NCBI GenBank assembly: GCA_017303975.1
Contig: JAFLBG010000011.1
Location: 25,779 to 89,778 of the forward strand
Reading direction: 5' to 3'
Source of the DNA: Bacteroidota bacterium
GTDB lineage: Bacteria > Bacteroidota > Bacteroidia > JAFLBG01
DNA length: 64,000 nucleotides
Within the stretch, counting starts at the first letter, position 1. Each line of letters begins with the position of its first letter. A model generated the notes under the pieces. The model ran no database searches. It saw only the letters and a list, made by a program, of their open reading frames with translations, and was not told the origin of the DNA. This document shows, in pieces, positions 28,019-36,561 of the stretch. The position numbers were made by a program, and so were the translations under genes.

Positions 28019-29491
28019 TTAAAACTGCAAATAAATGGGTAATACTTGCTCTGCTGTTTTACTTTGAATAGCCAACCAAATAATGAATATCAATACCAAC
28101 GCACGACCCACAATCGTAATTTTTTGAAAGCCCCCAATTACATATTCATCCAACCTATTTGGCAGTAAATGTAAGCCAAAGGCAAGCCCCATAACCATAA
28201 ATACTTTCCCATAGGCGTTTACTAAATCCCCTAATGCATCTATATGTAAATTGGTAAAAATCTGCTTGATAATTACTACACTATCTGCGAGTGTTTCTGC
28301 CTTAAAGAAAATCCAACAAAAGCAAACCAAATTAAACGTGATAAGCCAACCTAAAAAGTTGAAGGGGAACTTCATAAATTTTTGATTAGGAAAAAATGTC
28401 AATCTAAGCTTATCTATAGCAAGCGCAGTACCATGCAATGCGCCCCAAATAACAAAATTCCAACTAGCACCGTGCCATAGCCCTCCAAGCAACATAGTCG
28501 TAAACAAATTAAAATACTGCCGCACTTTCCCTTTTTTATTTCCACCCAACGGAATGTATAAATAATCTCGCAACCAAGAAGAGAGGGAAATATGCCACCT
28601 GCGCCAGAATTCAGTAATGGAGGTTGATTGATAAGGGGTATTAAAATTAGCCGGAATAGAAAACCCCATCCACTGTGCCATACCAATTGCCATATCCGAA
28701 TACCCGGAAAAATCGCAATAAATAACCAATGCATAGCCATATACACCAAACAAACATTCTATACCTGAATATTTTTCGGGTGTATCAAATATGTATTGTA
28801 CATAATTTATGTAGATATAATCGGAAACAACAACTTTCTTAAACAAGCCTGCCATAATCAAAAAGAGACCTTTGCTTACATCGTGCTCGCTTACAAAAAT
28901 ATCTTTCTTTATTTGCGGAATAAAGTCGGATGCTCTTACAATAGGTCCCATTACCAGCTTTGGAAAAAAACTTAAAAAAAAGCAATATTCTAAAAAACTC
29001 TTTACAGGTTTAAACTGTTTGCGGTACACATCAATTGTATAGCTAAGATTCTCGAACGTATAAAAAGAAATACCTATAGGCAATAAAATATACAATGGCT
29101 TAATTTGCCCAATTTGCAAATCATTTATAATATCAATAAAAAAATTGGTGTATTTGAAATAGGCCAAAGAGCCCAAATTGATAACTACACTAATAACTAA
29201 AAGTAATTTTCGCTTGGTAGGATTGAGGGTTTTGTAAATCCAATTGGATAAATTAAAATCGACTACCGCAGATAAAACAATTAGCAGAAAATAAAACCCA
29301 CAAGCTTTATAGAAAAAGTAAAACGAACACAATGTGAAAAAAAAGATTCTGGCTAACTTATGCTTGTATAGTAATTGATAAACAAGAATAACAAATAAGA
29401 AATAAAAGAAAAAGAATCCACTATTGAACAATAATGGATCATTAGCATTATACAGTAATTGAGAAATTATTTTTTGAAAGTCAAAACTCAA
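28019..29491 (-). CDS. MBOAT-family O-acyltransferase (AlgI/DltB-like)
   Basis: A 490-residue polytopic inner-membrane protein of the membrane-bound O-acyltransferase family. The conserved block TEFWRRWHISLSSWLRDYLYIPLGGN (H300) and the catalytic His340 in LLGGLWHGASWNFVIWG are present, as is FENLSYTIDVYR. Around 11 membrane segments are visible. AlgI-like members transfer acetyl groups from a membrane donor to exported polysaccharide. No SGNH/AlgX-like partner lies adjacent, so the acceptor is unknown. It lies 74 bp downstream of asd on the same strand and 79 bp upstream of recR. Confidence 0.9.
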   Translation of the reverse strand: MSFDFQKIISQLLYNANDPLLFNSGFFFFYFLFVILVYQLLYKHKLARIFFFTLCSFYFFYKACGFYFLLIVLSAVVDFNLSNWIYKTLNPTKRKLLLVISVVINLGSLAYFKYTNFFIDIINDLQIGQIKPLYILLPIGISFYTFENLSYTIDVYRKQFKPVKSFLEYCFFLSFFPKLVMGPIVRASDFIPQIKKDIFVSEHDVSKGLFLIMAGLFKKVVVSDYIYINYVQYIFDTPEKYSGIECLFGVYGYALVIYCDFSGYSDMAIGMAQWMGFSIPANFNTPYQSTSITEFWRRWHISLSSWLRDYLYIPLGGNKKGKVRQYFNLFTTMLLGGLWHGASWNFVIWGALHGTALAIDKLRLTFFPNQKFMKFPFNFLGWLITFNLVCFCWIFFKAETLADSVVIIKQIFTNLHIDALGDLVNAYGKVFMVMGLAFGLHLLPNRLDEYVIGGFQKITIVGRALVLIFIIWLAIQSKTAEQVLPIYLQF

Positions 29492-29565
29492 AATATTTTT
29501 TTTGTGAATTTAAAAACAAAATAGAGTTTTAACTAAGCGTATATTTCTAAATACAGCCTATCCGT

Positions 29566-30555
29566 TTACACTAATTTTTTTTGCACCAAAAACTCTGCTA
29601 TCTGAACTGCGTTGGTAGCTGCACCTTTGCGTAAATTGTCGGCAACAATCCATAAGTTCAATGTCTTTTTCTGGGTTTCATCTCTTCTTATTCTTCCTAC
29701 CAACACATCATCCAAGCCTTTTGCGTCAATTGGCATGGGGTATTTAAGATTTTTAACATCGTCAACCACTTTTATGCCTTTTATACCGGCAAGAATTTTT
29801 CTTACCTCATCCAAATCAAATTCCGATTCAAATTCAACATTCACACTTTCTGAATGACCACCAACCACAGGTATTCTAACGGCAGTAGCTGTTACCTTTA
29901 TTTTATCGTCACCCATTATTTTTTTAGTCTCTTCCACCATTTTCATTTCTTCTTTGGTGTAGCCATTTTCTAAAAAAGCATCGATATGTGGAATCACGTT
30001 TAAGTCGATTGGGTAAGGATAAACCATTTCGCCTTGAATGCTTTTGCGTTCATTCATCATTTGCTCAACAGCTTTAATTCCTGTCCCAGTAACCGATTGA
30101 TAGGTAGAAACTACCACACGCTTTACTTTGTATTTTTTATGTAATGGTGCTAAAACCATTACCATTTGAATGGTAGAACAATTTGGATTTGAAATTATTT
30201 TATCGGTCTTTTTTAATACTGCAGCATTAATCTCCGGAACTATTAGTCTGTGCTCTTTGCTCATTCTCCATGCAGAAGAATTGTCAATAACGGTAGTTCC
30301 CGCTTCTGCAAATTTTGGAGCCCACTCCAATGCTACAGCACTGCCTGCTGAAAAAATGGCAATTTTTGGTTTTTGCGCTACGGCTTCTTTTAAGCTAACT
30401 ATTCTATAACCTCGTCCCTTAAACTTAACTTCTCTGCCAACCGATTTTTCGGAGGCCACTGGTATAAAATCATTTACATGAAAGTTTCTTTCTTCTAAAA
30501 CTTTCGACATCACCCCTCCAACTAATCCGGTAACTCCTACAAGTGCTAATTTCAT
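29566..30555 (-). CDS. asd: Aspartate-semialdehyde dehydrogenase
   Basis: NADP-dependent cytoplasmic enzyme that reduces aspartyl phosphate to aspartate semialdehyde for lysine/diaminopimelate, threonine and methionine synthesis. Length is 329 residues. The dinucleotide-binding start is LALVGVTGLVGGVM; the catalytic Cys is C126 in SNPNCSTIQMV, followed by VSTYQSVTGTG; the active-site His lies in VVGGHSESVN. DNSSAWRM and VPEIN are also conserved. It is divergent from the lamin-tail protein gene, with an 8-bp inverted repeat in the gap. Confidence 0.96.
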   Translation of the reverse strand: MKLALVGVTGLVGGVMSKVLEERNFHVNDFIPVASEKSVGREVKFKGRGYRIVSLKEAVAQKPKIAIFSAGSAVALEWAPKFAEAGTTVIDNSSAWRMSKEHRLIVPEINAAVLKKTDKIISNPNCSTIQMVMVLAPLHKKYKVKRVVVSTYQSVTGTGIKAVEQMMNERKSIQGEMVYPYPIDLNVIPHIDAFLENGYTKEEMKMVEETKKIMGDDKIKVTATAVRIPVVGGHSESVNVEFESEFDLDEVRKILAGIKGIKVVDDVKNLKYPMPIDAKGLDDVLVGRIRRDETQKKTLNLWIVADNLRKGAATNAVQIAEFLVQKKLV

Positions 30556-30599
30556 CAGTGTTTGTTTTTTAGTTTATAATTTTAGTTATCATTCGTAAC

Positions 30600-30626
30600 T
30601 TCTATCTGTTTTTCAATTAGATAGAA
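30600..30626. promoter_or_regulatory. Inverted repeat in the asd / lamin-tail divergent promoter region
   Basis: TTCTATCT (30600-30607) and AGATAGAA (30619-30626) are perfect complements separated by 11 bases, 45 bp before the asd ATG. It may be an operator or part of the asd leader; there is no regulator gene nearby. Confidence 0.3.
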
Positions 30627-30694
30627 ATTGCTGGCAGATAAATATAATTTTTGGCAAAAATAGTACATTTACACCGTAACTGAAAGAAAATTGC

Positions 30695-33298
30695 ATGCGA
30701 TTTTTATCTTTGACTATATTATATTTCTGTTTCTCAATTAATTACGCTCAGATTAACGATGCTTTTTCAGACGGAGATTATACCAATAATCCTACTTGGA
30801 ATGGCTCAATTACCCAATTTACGGTCAATTCAAGCCAGAAACTACAGTTAAATAGCTCAGGTACAGATACTTCCTTCTTGCAGACAAGCAATTCATTTAC
30901 ACTAAACAATACAGAATGGAGCTTTTTTGTTCAACTAGCTTTTGCGCCCTCTGATAACAATTACGCAAAAATATATTTGGTGTCCGACCAAACAAACTTA
31001 AAACTACCACTAAACGGATATTTTATACGTTTAGGCGAAAATGGCTCGTTCGACAGTGTTGATTTATACGAGCAATCAGGCTCCACCGAAACGAAGATTA
31101 TTGATGGCATAAATGGAAGATGTGCCAAAACCAATAATACCCTACGTGTTAGAGTTACCAGAGATAATATCGGAAACTGGACACTCTACTCTGATACTTT
31201 AGGCGGAATAAACTATTCACTCGAAGGCACTGTACTAGATAATACACATACCTCCACCACTAATTTTGGCGTGTGGTGCAAATACACAACATCAAATGCC
31301 ACTAAATTTTATTTTGACGATTTTTATGTTGGTCCTATAATTGTTGATAATACCGCTCCTCAGCTCGATTCAATAAAAATAATCAGTTCATCCCAAGTAG
31401 ATGTGTACTTTAACGAACCCATTGATTTGGCAAGTGCTCAAAACACCAACAACTATTTTATATCAGCAACTGTTGGCAACCCAAACAATGCTGTTAGAGA
31501 TGCCTCTAACTTAGCACTCGTTCATCTAACACTGGCAAACCCCTTGGTAAGTAGCACAAGTTATACACTCACTGCATCAAGCATTAGCGACTTGAATTCA
31601 AATGTTTTAACAATTGATACGGTAAGCTTTCTGTATTACAAAGCAAAAAAATTTGACATACTTCTAAATGAATTAATGGTTGACCCTGACCCTCCTGTAG
31701 GGCTCCCCAATGCTGAATATATAGAGCTGTACAATCGCTGTGCATACCCTGTAAATATTGGCAACTGGAGTTTAACAGCCGGCACAACCGCTAAACTACT
31801 ACCCAACTATATATTGCAACCCGATAGTTTTGTGGTGGTATGTGCAACCGCAAACATACCTCTTTTCGGTATCTCTAACTGCATTGGACTAAATAGTTTT
31901 GTATCGCTTACTAATACTGGACAGCAACTTATTTTACGTGATAATTCAGGCGCAGTTATTTCCGAAATAAATTACTCAGACAGTTGGTATCGCAACAGCA
32001 CAAAGAAAAATGGAGGTTGGTCGCTTGAACAAATAGATCCGCTAAATCCGTGTGGGGAAATTTTTAATTGGACAGCATCAATTAATTTATTGGGTGGAAC
32101 TCCCGGCAAGCAAAATAGTGTTTACGCGTCAAACCAGGATAATACAAAACCCGAAACAGATTTTGCAGCATTTAGTGCCGCAGATACCATACTTGTTTTT
32201 TTCTCCGAATCAATTGATAGCTTACGAGCGGCACAAACAAGTATCTATCAACTAAACAATGGCATTGGCTCTCCCATAGCTGCATTGCCTATCGCACCCG
32301 ATTTCAAATCTGTAAAATTAACTTTGGCGAATTCGTTGCAGCCCGGATTAATTTACACCATCTCAATAGCCGACTCTATACAAGATTGTGTAGGCAATAT
32401 ACTCTCAACTAACAACACCTTACGAGTTGCAGTGCCGGAAACCACATCAAATGGCGATATTGTAATAAACGAACTTCTTTTCGATCCAAATGAAAATTGT
32501 GTGGAGTTTGTTGAGCTTTATAATAAATCAACCAAAGTAATTGCATTGAATAAGCTTCAAATTGCCGACTACGATTCAATTACAAGCCAACTTATTAATC
32601 CAAAAAATATTTCTACTCAAAACAGATTGTTTTTTCCGTCCGATTACCTAGTGCTCTCTACCAATAGTAGCGGCATAAACAGCTGTTATTTTGTTGAGAA
32701 TAAAAAAGCGCTTATCGATTTACCCAGTATGCCAGCCCTCTCCAATAGTGGCGATGGCATTGCAATAAACGATTTGAGCCTTACCATAATTGACAAATTG
32801 AGTTATGACGAACAAATGCACTTCTCGCTTTTAGACGATACAAAAGGTGTTTCTTTAGAGCGTATAAGTTTTGACCGACCTTCCAGCGATAGAACAAATT
32901 GGCATTCGGCAGCAGCAAATGTTGGATACGCTACGCCTACGTATCAAAATTCACAATATTATGAAACTACTGCAGATAAAGAGTTTAAGCTAGAACCTGA
33001 GATCTTCTCTCCCGATAATGATGGGTATAATGACATTTTAACTATTTCATATCAATTTAATGAGCCGGATTATGTTCTAAATATTAGTATTTACGATGCT
33101 AACGGACGGCTGGTTAAAAGATTACTAAAAAATACGCTTGCAGGTGCCACCGGAACTTATTCGTGGGATGGAACCGATGAAAGTAGAAACAAAGTGATGA
33201 TGGGCATTTATATTGTTTATTTTGAAGCGTTTAATCCGAGTAATGCACAAAAGAAAGTTGGTAAAAAATCGTGTGTGGTAGCATCAAAACTAAATTAA
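30695..33298 (+). CDS. Lamin-tail-domain surface protein with Ig-like and FlgD-like C-terminal domains
   Basis: An 867-residue exported protein. Parts in order: signal peptide (MRFLSLTILYFCFSINYAQ), a jelly-roll/laminin G-like domain (about 20-215, DDFYVGPI at its end), a Big_5-type Ig-like domain (DSIKIISSSQVDVYFNEPID), a first lamin-tail domain (ILLNELMVDPDPPVGLPNAE, YIELYN, about 325-455), a second Ig-like domain, a second lamin-tail domain (VINELLFDPNENCVEFVELYN, about 590-755) and a FlgD/gliding-type C-terminal domain (FSPDNDGYNDILTI, NGRLVKRL, YSWDGTDESRN). It is probably exported by T9SS to the cell surface. Enzymatic motifs were not seen. The sigma-factor gene follows after 83 bp. Confidence 0.85.
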   Translation: MRFLSLTILYFCFSINYAQINDAFSDGDYTNNPTWNGSITQFTVNSSQKLQLNSSGTDTSFLQTSNSFTLNNTEWSFFVQLAFAPSDNNYAKIYLVSDQTNLKLPLNGYFIRLGENGSFDSVDLYEQSGSTETKIIDGINGRCAKTNNTLRVRVTRDNIGNWTLYSDTLGGINYSLEGTVLDNTHTSTTNFGVWCKYTTSNATKFYFDDFYVGPIIVDNTAPQLDSIKIISSSQVDVYFNEPIDLASAQNTNNYFISATVGNPNNAVRDASNLALVHLTLANPLVSSTSYTLTASSISDLNSNVLTIDTVSFLYYKAKKFDILLNELMVDPDPPVGLPNAEYIELYNRCAYPVNIGNWSLTAGTTAKLLPNYILQPDSFVVVCATANIPLFGISNCIGLNSFVSLTNTGQQLILRDNSGAVISEINYSDSWYRNSTKKNGGWSLEQIDPLNPCGEIFNWTASINLLGGTPGKQNSVYASNQDNTKPETDFAAFSAADTILVFFSESIDSLRAAQTSIYQLNNGIGSPIAALPIAPDFKSVKLTLANSLQPGLIYTISIADSIQDCVGNILSTNNTLRVAVPETTSNGDIVINELLFDPNENCVEFVELYNKSTKVIALNKLQIADYDSITSQLINPKNISTQNRLFFPSDYLVLSTNSSGINSCYFVENKKALIDLPSMPALSNSGDGIAINDLSLTIIDKLSYDEQMHFSLLDDTKGVSLERISFDRPSSDRTNWHSAAANVGYATPTYQNSQYYETTADKEFKLEPEIFSPDNDGYNDILTISYQFNEPDYVLNISIYDANGRLVKRLLKNTLAGATGTYSWDGTDESRNKVMMGIYIVYFEAFNPSNAQKKVGKKSCVVASKLN

Positions 33299-33333
33299 TT
33301 TTCCTATTATAGGCAACCAAATTACTTGTTTAC

Positions 33334-33354
33334 CGTCTTATAGTTAAAAAGACG
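33334..33354 (+). promoter_or_regulatory. Small hairpin upstream of the ECF sigma gene
   Basis: CGTCTT (33334-33339) pairs with AAGACG (33349-33354) across a 9-base loop, 28-48 bp before the sigma-factor ATG. No T-run follows on the plus strand, so a leader structure or operator is as likely as a terminator of the preceding gene. Confidence 0.25.
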
Positions 33355-33381
33355 ATGAAAATGAGAGAATAAGTTACTTTA

Positions 33382-33948
33382 ATGACAGAAACAGAAATAA
33401 TCAAAGGTTGCATTAAGCACGACAGACAAGCCCAAAAGCTTTTCTACGAGCTTTTTTACCAAAAAATGATGGCTGTTTGCATTCGTTACACGAAAAACTC
33501 CGAAGAAGCAAAGGATATTTTACACGAAGGCTTTATCAAAGTATTAAATAGCTTAAAGTCATTTTCTAGTCAAGGTTCTTTTGAAGGCTGGGTAAGAAGA
33601 ATTGTTGTAAACACCGCTGTTGATGCGTTACGGAAAAACAAGCAAGAATACTTGATTGTAAGTACCGTAAACGCAAATAAAATGGGAGAAAACATTGCAG
33701 AGGAAGAAACCTCTGAAGATGATTTGCTTAATTCCATTTCTACACAACAGATTTTAGTGGCGTTGCAAGAGCTTACACCTGCATACAGAACCGTTTTTAA
33801 CTTGTTTGTAATTGAAGGATACTCGCACAAAGAAATATCTGATTTATTAGGTATTAGCGAAGGCACTTCAAAATCAAACTTGTCAAAAGCAAAATTTAAC
33901 TTAAGAAAAAACCTAACTCATTTAATACAAGTAAGCAATGGCAACTAA
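33382..33948 (+). CDS. ECF-type RNA polymerase sigma factor
   Basis: A 188-residue sigma-70-family protein. Region 2 covers about residues 20-90 (LFYELFYQKMMAVCIRY, DILHEGFIKVLNSL, GWVRRIVVNTAVDALRK) and region 4 about 125-180 (ELTPAYRTVFNLFVIEGYSH and KEISDLLGISEGTSKSNLSK). A short acidic linker joins them. It recruits RNA polymerase to a dedicated promoter set. Its stop overlaps the following gene by 11 bp, so the two are co-translated and the second protein is the likely regulator of this sigma factor. There is no adjacent FecR/SusC-type pair, so this is not a classical iron- or polysaccharide-responsive system. Confidence 0.92.
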   Translation: MTETEIIKGCIKHDRQAQKLFYELFYQKMMAVCIRYTKNSEEAKDILHEGFIKVLNSLKSFSSQGSFEGWVRRIVVNTAVDALRKNKQEYLIVSTVNANKMGENIAEEETSEDDLLNSISTQQILVALQELTPAYRTVFNLFVIEGYSHKEISDLLGISEGTSKSNLSKAKFNLRKNLTHLIQVSNGN

Positions 33949-34684
33949 AAACACATACAATAGGTTGGATGATGTTATTAAGGACTCTCTAAAAAACTTA
34001 GAGGTGCCTTATAACGAAGAACACTGGAATGAGTTTGAGAGTAAACTTACAGCTCAATCTCCTGTTTCAAAAACAAATTGGAAGCCTATTGCTACTGTTT
34101 TTGCCGGAATTGCTGTAATTGCCGGAATTATTTTCGGAGTATCTAAAGTAAACTCGAACAAACAAGACTTGCCGGAACAACAACCGGAAGAGCAAGAATC
34201 GGTTGTTGCGCAGACTACTGTCCCCGCCATAACAGCTTCTGTTATTAGTCAAGAAAATACAACAAAAGATACCGTTGCTGCCATAAAAGAAGAAGTTGCA
34301 GAAGAAGCACCTAAAAACACAGAAGAAAAAGAAGAGGAAAAAGCGGATAAAAAATCTAAGAAAGACGAGAAAAGAGATGAGTTAGCTTCCGAAGAAAAGG
34401 AATCTAAAAAAGAAAAAAAGAAAAAGAAAAAAGGAGATACTACCAATACAGAAGCTCCGGTGAACTTCATTGGGGTGTTCGACAGCCTACAACGCACACG
34501 TGTGGCTACGTTTGGAGACATGATAGATCCTAAAAAAGGGTTTATTAAGAAAACAAACGAAGATCCAAACATTCAAAAAGCTGCACAAGAAGAAGTGAAA
34601 AAAGGTACCGGAGATGATGTTATAAATAATTCGAAAGAGAAAATATTTAGCGATGAACCTTTGCGTAAAGACAGTGTTCAATAA
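33938..34684 (+). CDS. Membrane protein with charged Lys/Glu-rich region, putative anti-sigma partner
   Basis: A 248-residue protein with a cytoplasmic N-terminus (about 1-45, RLDDVIKDSLKNLEVPYNEEHW), one membrane segment (about 47-65, PIATVFAGIAVIAGIIFGV), then an acidic and strongly Lys/Glu-rich stretch (about 105-165) likely to be periplasmic, and a C-terminal region with RVATFGDMIDPKKGF. The layout, sigma-overlapping gene plus short cytosolic helix plus one TM, is that of an anti-sigma factor, though no ZAS zinc motif is visible. Similar genes after ECF sigmas are common in Bacteroidota. Its assignment as the anti-sigma factor is inferred from position. The low-complexity KE run makes similarity searches unreliable. 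Confidence 0.65.
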   Translation: MATKNTYNRLDDVIKDSLKNLEVPYNEEHWNEFESKLTAQSPVSKTNWKPIATVFAGIAVIAGIIFGVSKVNSNKQDLPEQQPEEQESVVAQTTVPAITASVISQENTTKDTVAAIKEEVAEEAPKNTEEKEEEKADKKSKKDEKRDELASEEKESKKEKKKKKKGDTTNTEAPVNFIGVFDSLQRTRVATFGDMIDPKKGFIKKTNEDPNIQKAAQEEVKKGTGDDVINNSKEKIFSDEPLRKDSVQ

Positions 34685-34690
34685 AACAAT

Positions 34691-35680
34691 TTATATATCT
34701 CTGTTCATTAATCCTTCTGCAAATTTTAATAGCGTTTGTTTCTTTTGAGGCTCTACGGCCAACGATTGCATATAAGTTATTGCCTTTATATACTGTCTAT
34801 GCATTTCTTCTTCTGCAATTTTTCTAACTTCTAATGAATCATAAATTGCAGTAACAGCTTCTACTTTTTGTTTTGCATGTTCCTCTCCAGCTTGCAACCA
34901 CATCAACAACTCCTCTTCTTTGTAATGATTTATTTTACTGATTTCTTGAGCCTTTATAAGCAAGTACGTTTTTTTATTGGAAATAATATCTCCGCCTTTC
35001 TGCTTGCCAAATTTTTGTTCATTGCCATACACATCCAAAATATCATCTTGTATTTGAAATGCAACGCCTAAATATTTCCCAAACTCATATAGTTTTTGTG
35101 CCTCTTCATCACTAGCTCCGCCAACAATAGCACCTATTTGCAGGCTTGCGCCTAATAGCACTGCAGTTTTATGTTCTATCATCCATAAATATTGATTTAT
35201 AGAGATTTTGTGTGCCGTTTCGTAATTCATATCCAACTGTTGACCTTCGCACACCTTTAAAGCAGTTGCCGAAAAAACATCAATACATTTTTTCACATAC
35301 TCGTTGGGCAATTTATCAAATTGCTGGTATGCCTTTACAAGCATAGCATCTCCACTTAGAATGGCAATATTTCTATTCCACTTTTCGTGCACGGTTGGTT
35401 GTGTTCTGCGCAAAGGCGCATTGTCCATAATATCATCATGTATCAACGAAAAATTATGAAACAATTCTATTCCTGCTGCCGCAGGCAATGCACAATCTAC
35501 GTTATCAGAAAACAATTCGCACCCAAGCAAAACCAATAATGGACGGGTTCGCTTGCCTCCTAAGGTTAAAATATATTTTATGGGGTCGTATAATTCTTTT
35601 GGATTCGAGTTTAATCCCGTTAGCGAAAACTCATCGAGGTATTGCTCTATCTTTTGCTGATATTGTATAATCGAATTCAA
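34691..35680 (-). CDS. Polyprenyl (isoprenyl) diphosphate synthase
   Basis: A 329-residue trans-prenyltransferase that extends allylic diphosphate with isopentenyl diphosphate. The first Asp-rich motif is DDIMD (82-86) in LIHDDIMDNAPLRRTQPTVH; the second is QIQDDILDVYG (about 212). LGGKRTRPLL and GDAML are family motifs. The residue five before the first motif is an aromatic Phe77 with no insertion inside the motif, which in this family tends to go with shorter products (C15-C20), but the product length is not certain from this alone. It is the last gene of a three-gene minus-strand run after rfbA (9 bp gap) and an RND transporter. Confidence 0.9.
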   Translation of the reverse strand: MNSIIQYQQKIEQYLDEFSLTGLNSNPKELYDPIKYILTLGGKRTRPLLVLLGCELFSDNVDCALPAAAGIELFHNFSLIHDDIMDNAPLRRTQPTVHEKWNRNIAILSGDAMLVKAYQQFDKLPNEYVKKCIDVFSATALKVCEGQQLDMNYETAHKISINQYLWMIEHKTAVLLGASLQIGAIVGGASDEEAQKLYEFGKYLGVAFQIQDDILDVYGNEQKFGKQKGGDIISNKKTYLLIKAQEISKINHYKEEELLMWLQAGEEHAKQKVEAVTAIYDSLEVRKIAEEEMHRQYIKAITYMQSLAVEPQKKQTLLKFAEGLMNRDI

Positions 35681-35689
35681 GCGAGTGTA

Positions 35690-36547
35690 TTAGGATAGTT
35701 TTCGTAAATAATCTCCATATCCGCTTTTTAATAAAGGCTCTGCCAATTTGTTCAATTGCTCTTTATTGATGTAGCCCATTTTATACGCAATTTCTTCTAT
35801 GCAGCCTATCTTCAAGCCTTGTCTTTCCTCTATAACTTGCACAAACTGCCCTGCTTGCGTAAGCGATGCAAACGTACCGGTATCTAACCATGCAGTTCCT
35901 CTATCCAAAATGGCTACTTTTAATTTCCCTTCTTCTAGATATTTTTTATTTACATCTGTAATTTCATACTCTCCGCGCGCACTGGGTTTTAGATTTTTTG
36001 CAATTTCAATAACGCGATTATCGTAAAAATACAACCCTGGTACAGCATAGTTTGATTTAGGCTGCTTTGGTTTTTCTTCAATGGAAATTACTTTATTGTC
36101 TTTGTCAAACTCAACAACACCATAGCGTTCAGGGTCAGACACGTGATAGGCAAATACTACGCCACCTTCAGGATTTTGATATTGTTGCAATAAACGCCCT
36201 AAGCCCATTCCATAAAAAATATTATCGCCTAAAACGAGAGCTACTTTATCTTTTCCAATAAATTTTTCGCCTATAACAAAAGCTTGTGCCAGTCCGTTGG
36301 GCACTTCTTGAACAGCATAAGAGAAAGAGCAACCCAATTTTTTTCCGTCCCCTAATAGTCTTTCAAAATTCGGCAAATCGTGCGGAGTAGAGATAATCAA
36401 AACCTCGTTAATTCCCGCCATCATCAATACCGACAGTGGATAATAAATCATAGGTTTGTCGTAAATGGGCATCAACTGCTTACTAACAGCAAGCGTTAAA
36501 GGGTGTAGTCGTGTTCCGGAACCTCCTGCAAGTATTATACCTTTCAT
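35690..36547 (-). CDS. rfbA: Glucose-1-phosphate thymidylyltransferase
   Basis: Makes dTDP-glucose from dTTP and glucose 1-phosphate, the first step to dTDP-rhamnose and other deoxysugars of surface polysaccharide. Length is 285 residues. Nucleotide-binding start [21 protein letters not shown], then [16 protein letters not shown], the Mg site in [32 protein letters not shown] and the C-terminal [12 protein letters not shown] are all standard for RmlA. The other dTDP-rhamnose genes (rfbB, rfbC, rfbD) are not in this window. It is followed closely by a polyprenyl synthase and preceded by an RND transporter, which could supply carrier lipid and export functions for surface glycan, but this is inference. 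Confidence 0.95.
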   Translation of the reverse strand: MKGIILAGGSGTRLHPLTLAVSKQLMPIYDKPMIYYPLSVLMMAGINEVLIISTPHDLPNFERLLGDGKKLGCSFSYAVQEVPNGLAQAFVIGEKFIGKDKVALVLGDNIFYGMGLGRLLQQYQNPEGGVVFAYHVSDPERYGVVEFDKDNKVISIEEKPKQPKSNYAVPGLYFYDNRVIEIAKNLKPSARGEYEITDVNKKYLEEGKLKVAILDRGTAWLDTGTFASLTQAGQFVQVIEERQGLKIGCIEEIAYKMGYINKEQLNKLAEPLLKSGYGDYLRKLS

Positions 36548-36561
36548 GCTTTGGTATTTTT

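Noticed and set aside
34325..34440. Lys/Glu-rich run in the sigma-partner protein as a functional repeat
   Set aside because: Low-complexity charged sequence without a regular period; it only makes similarity searches unreliable.
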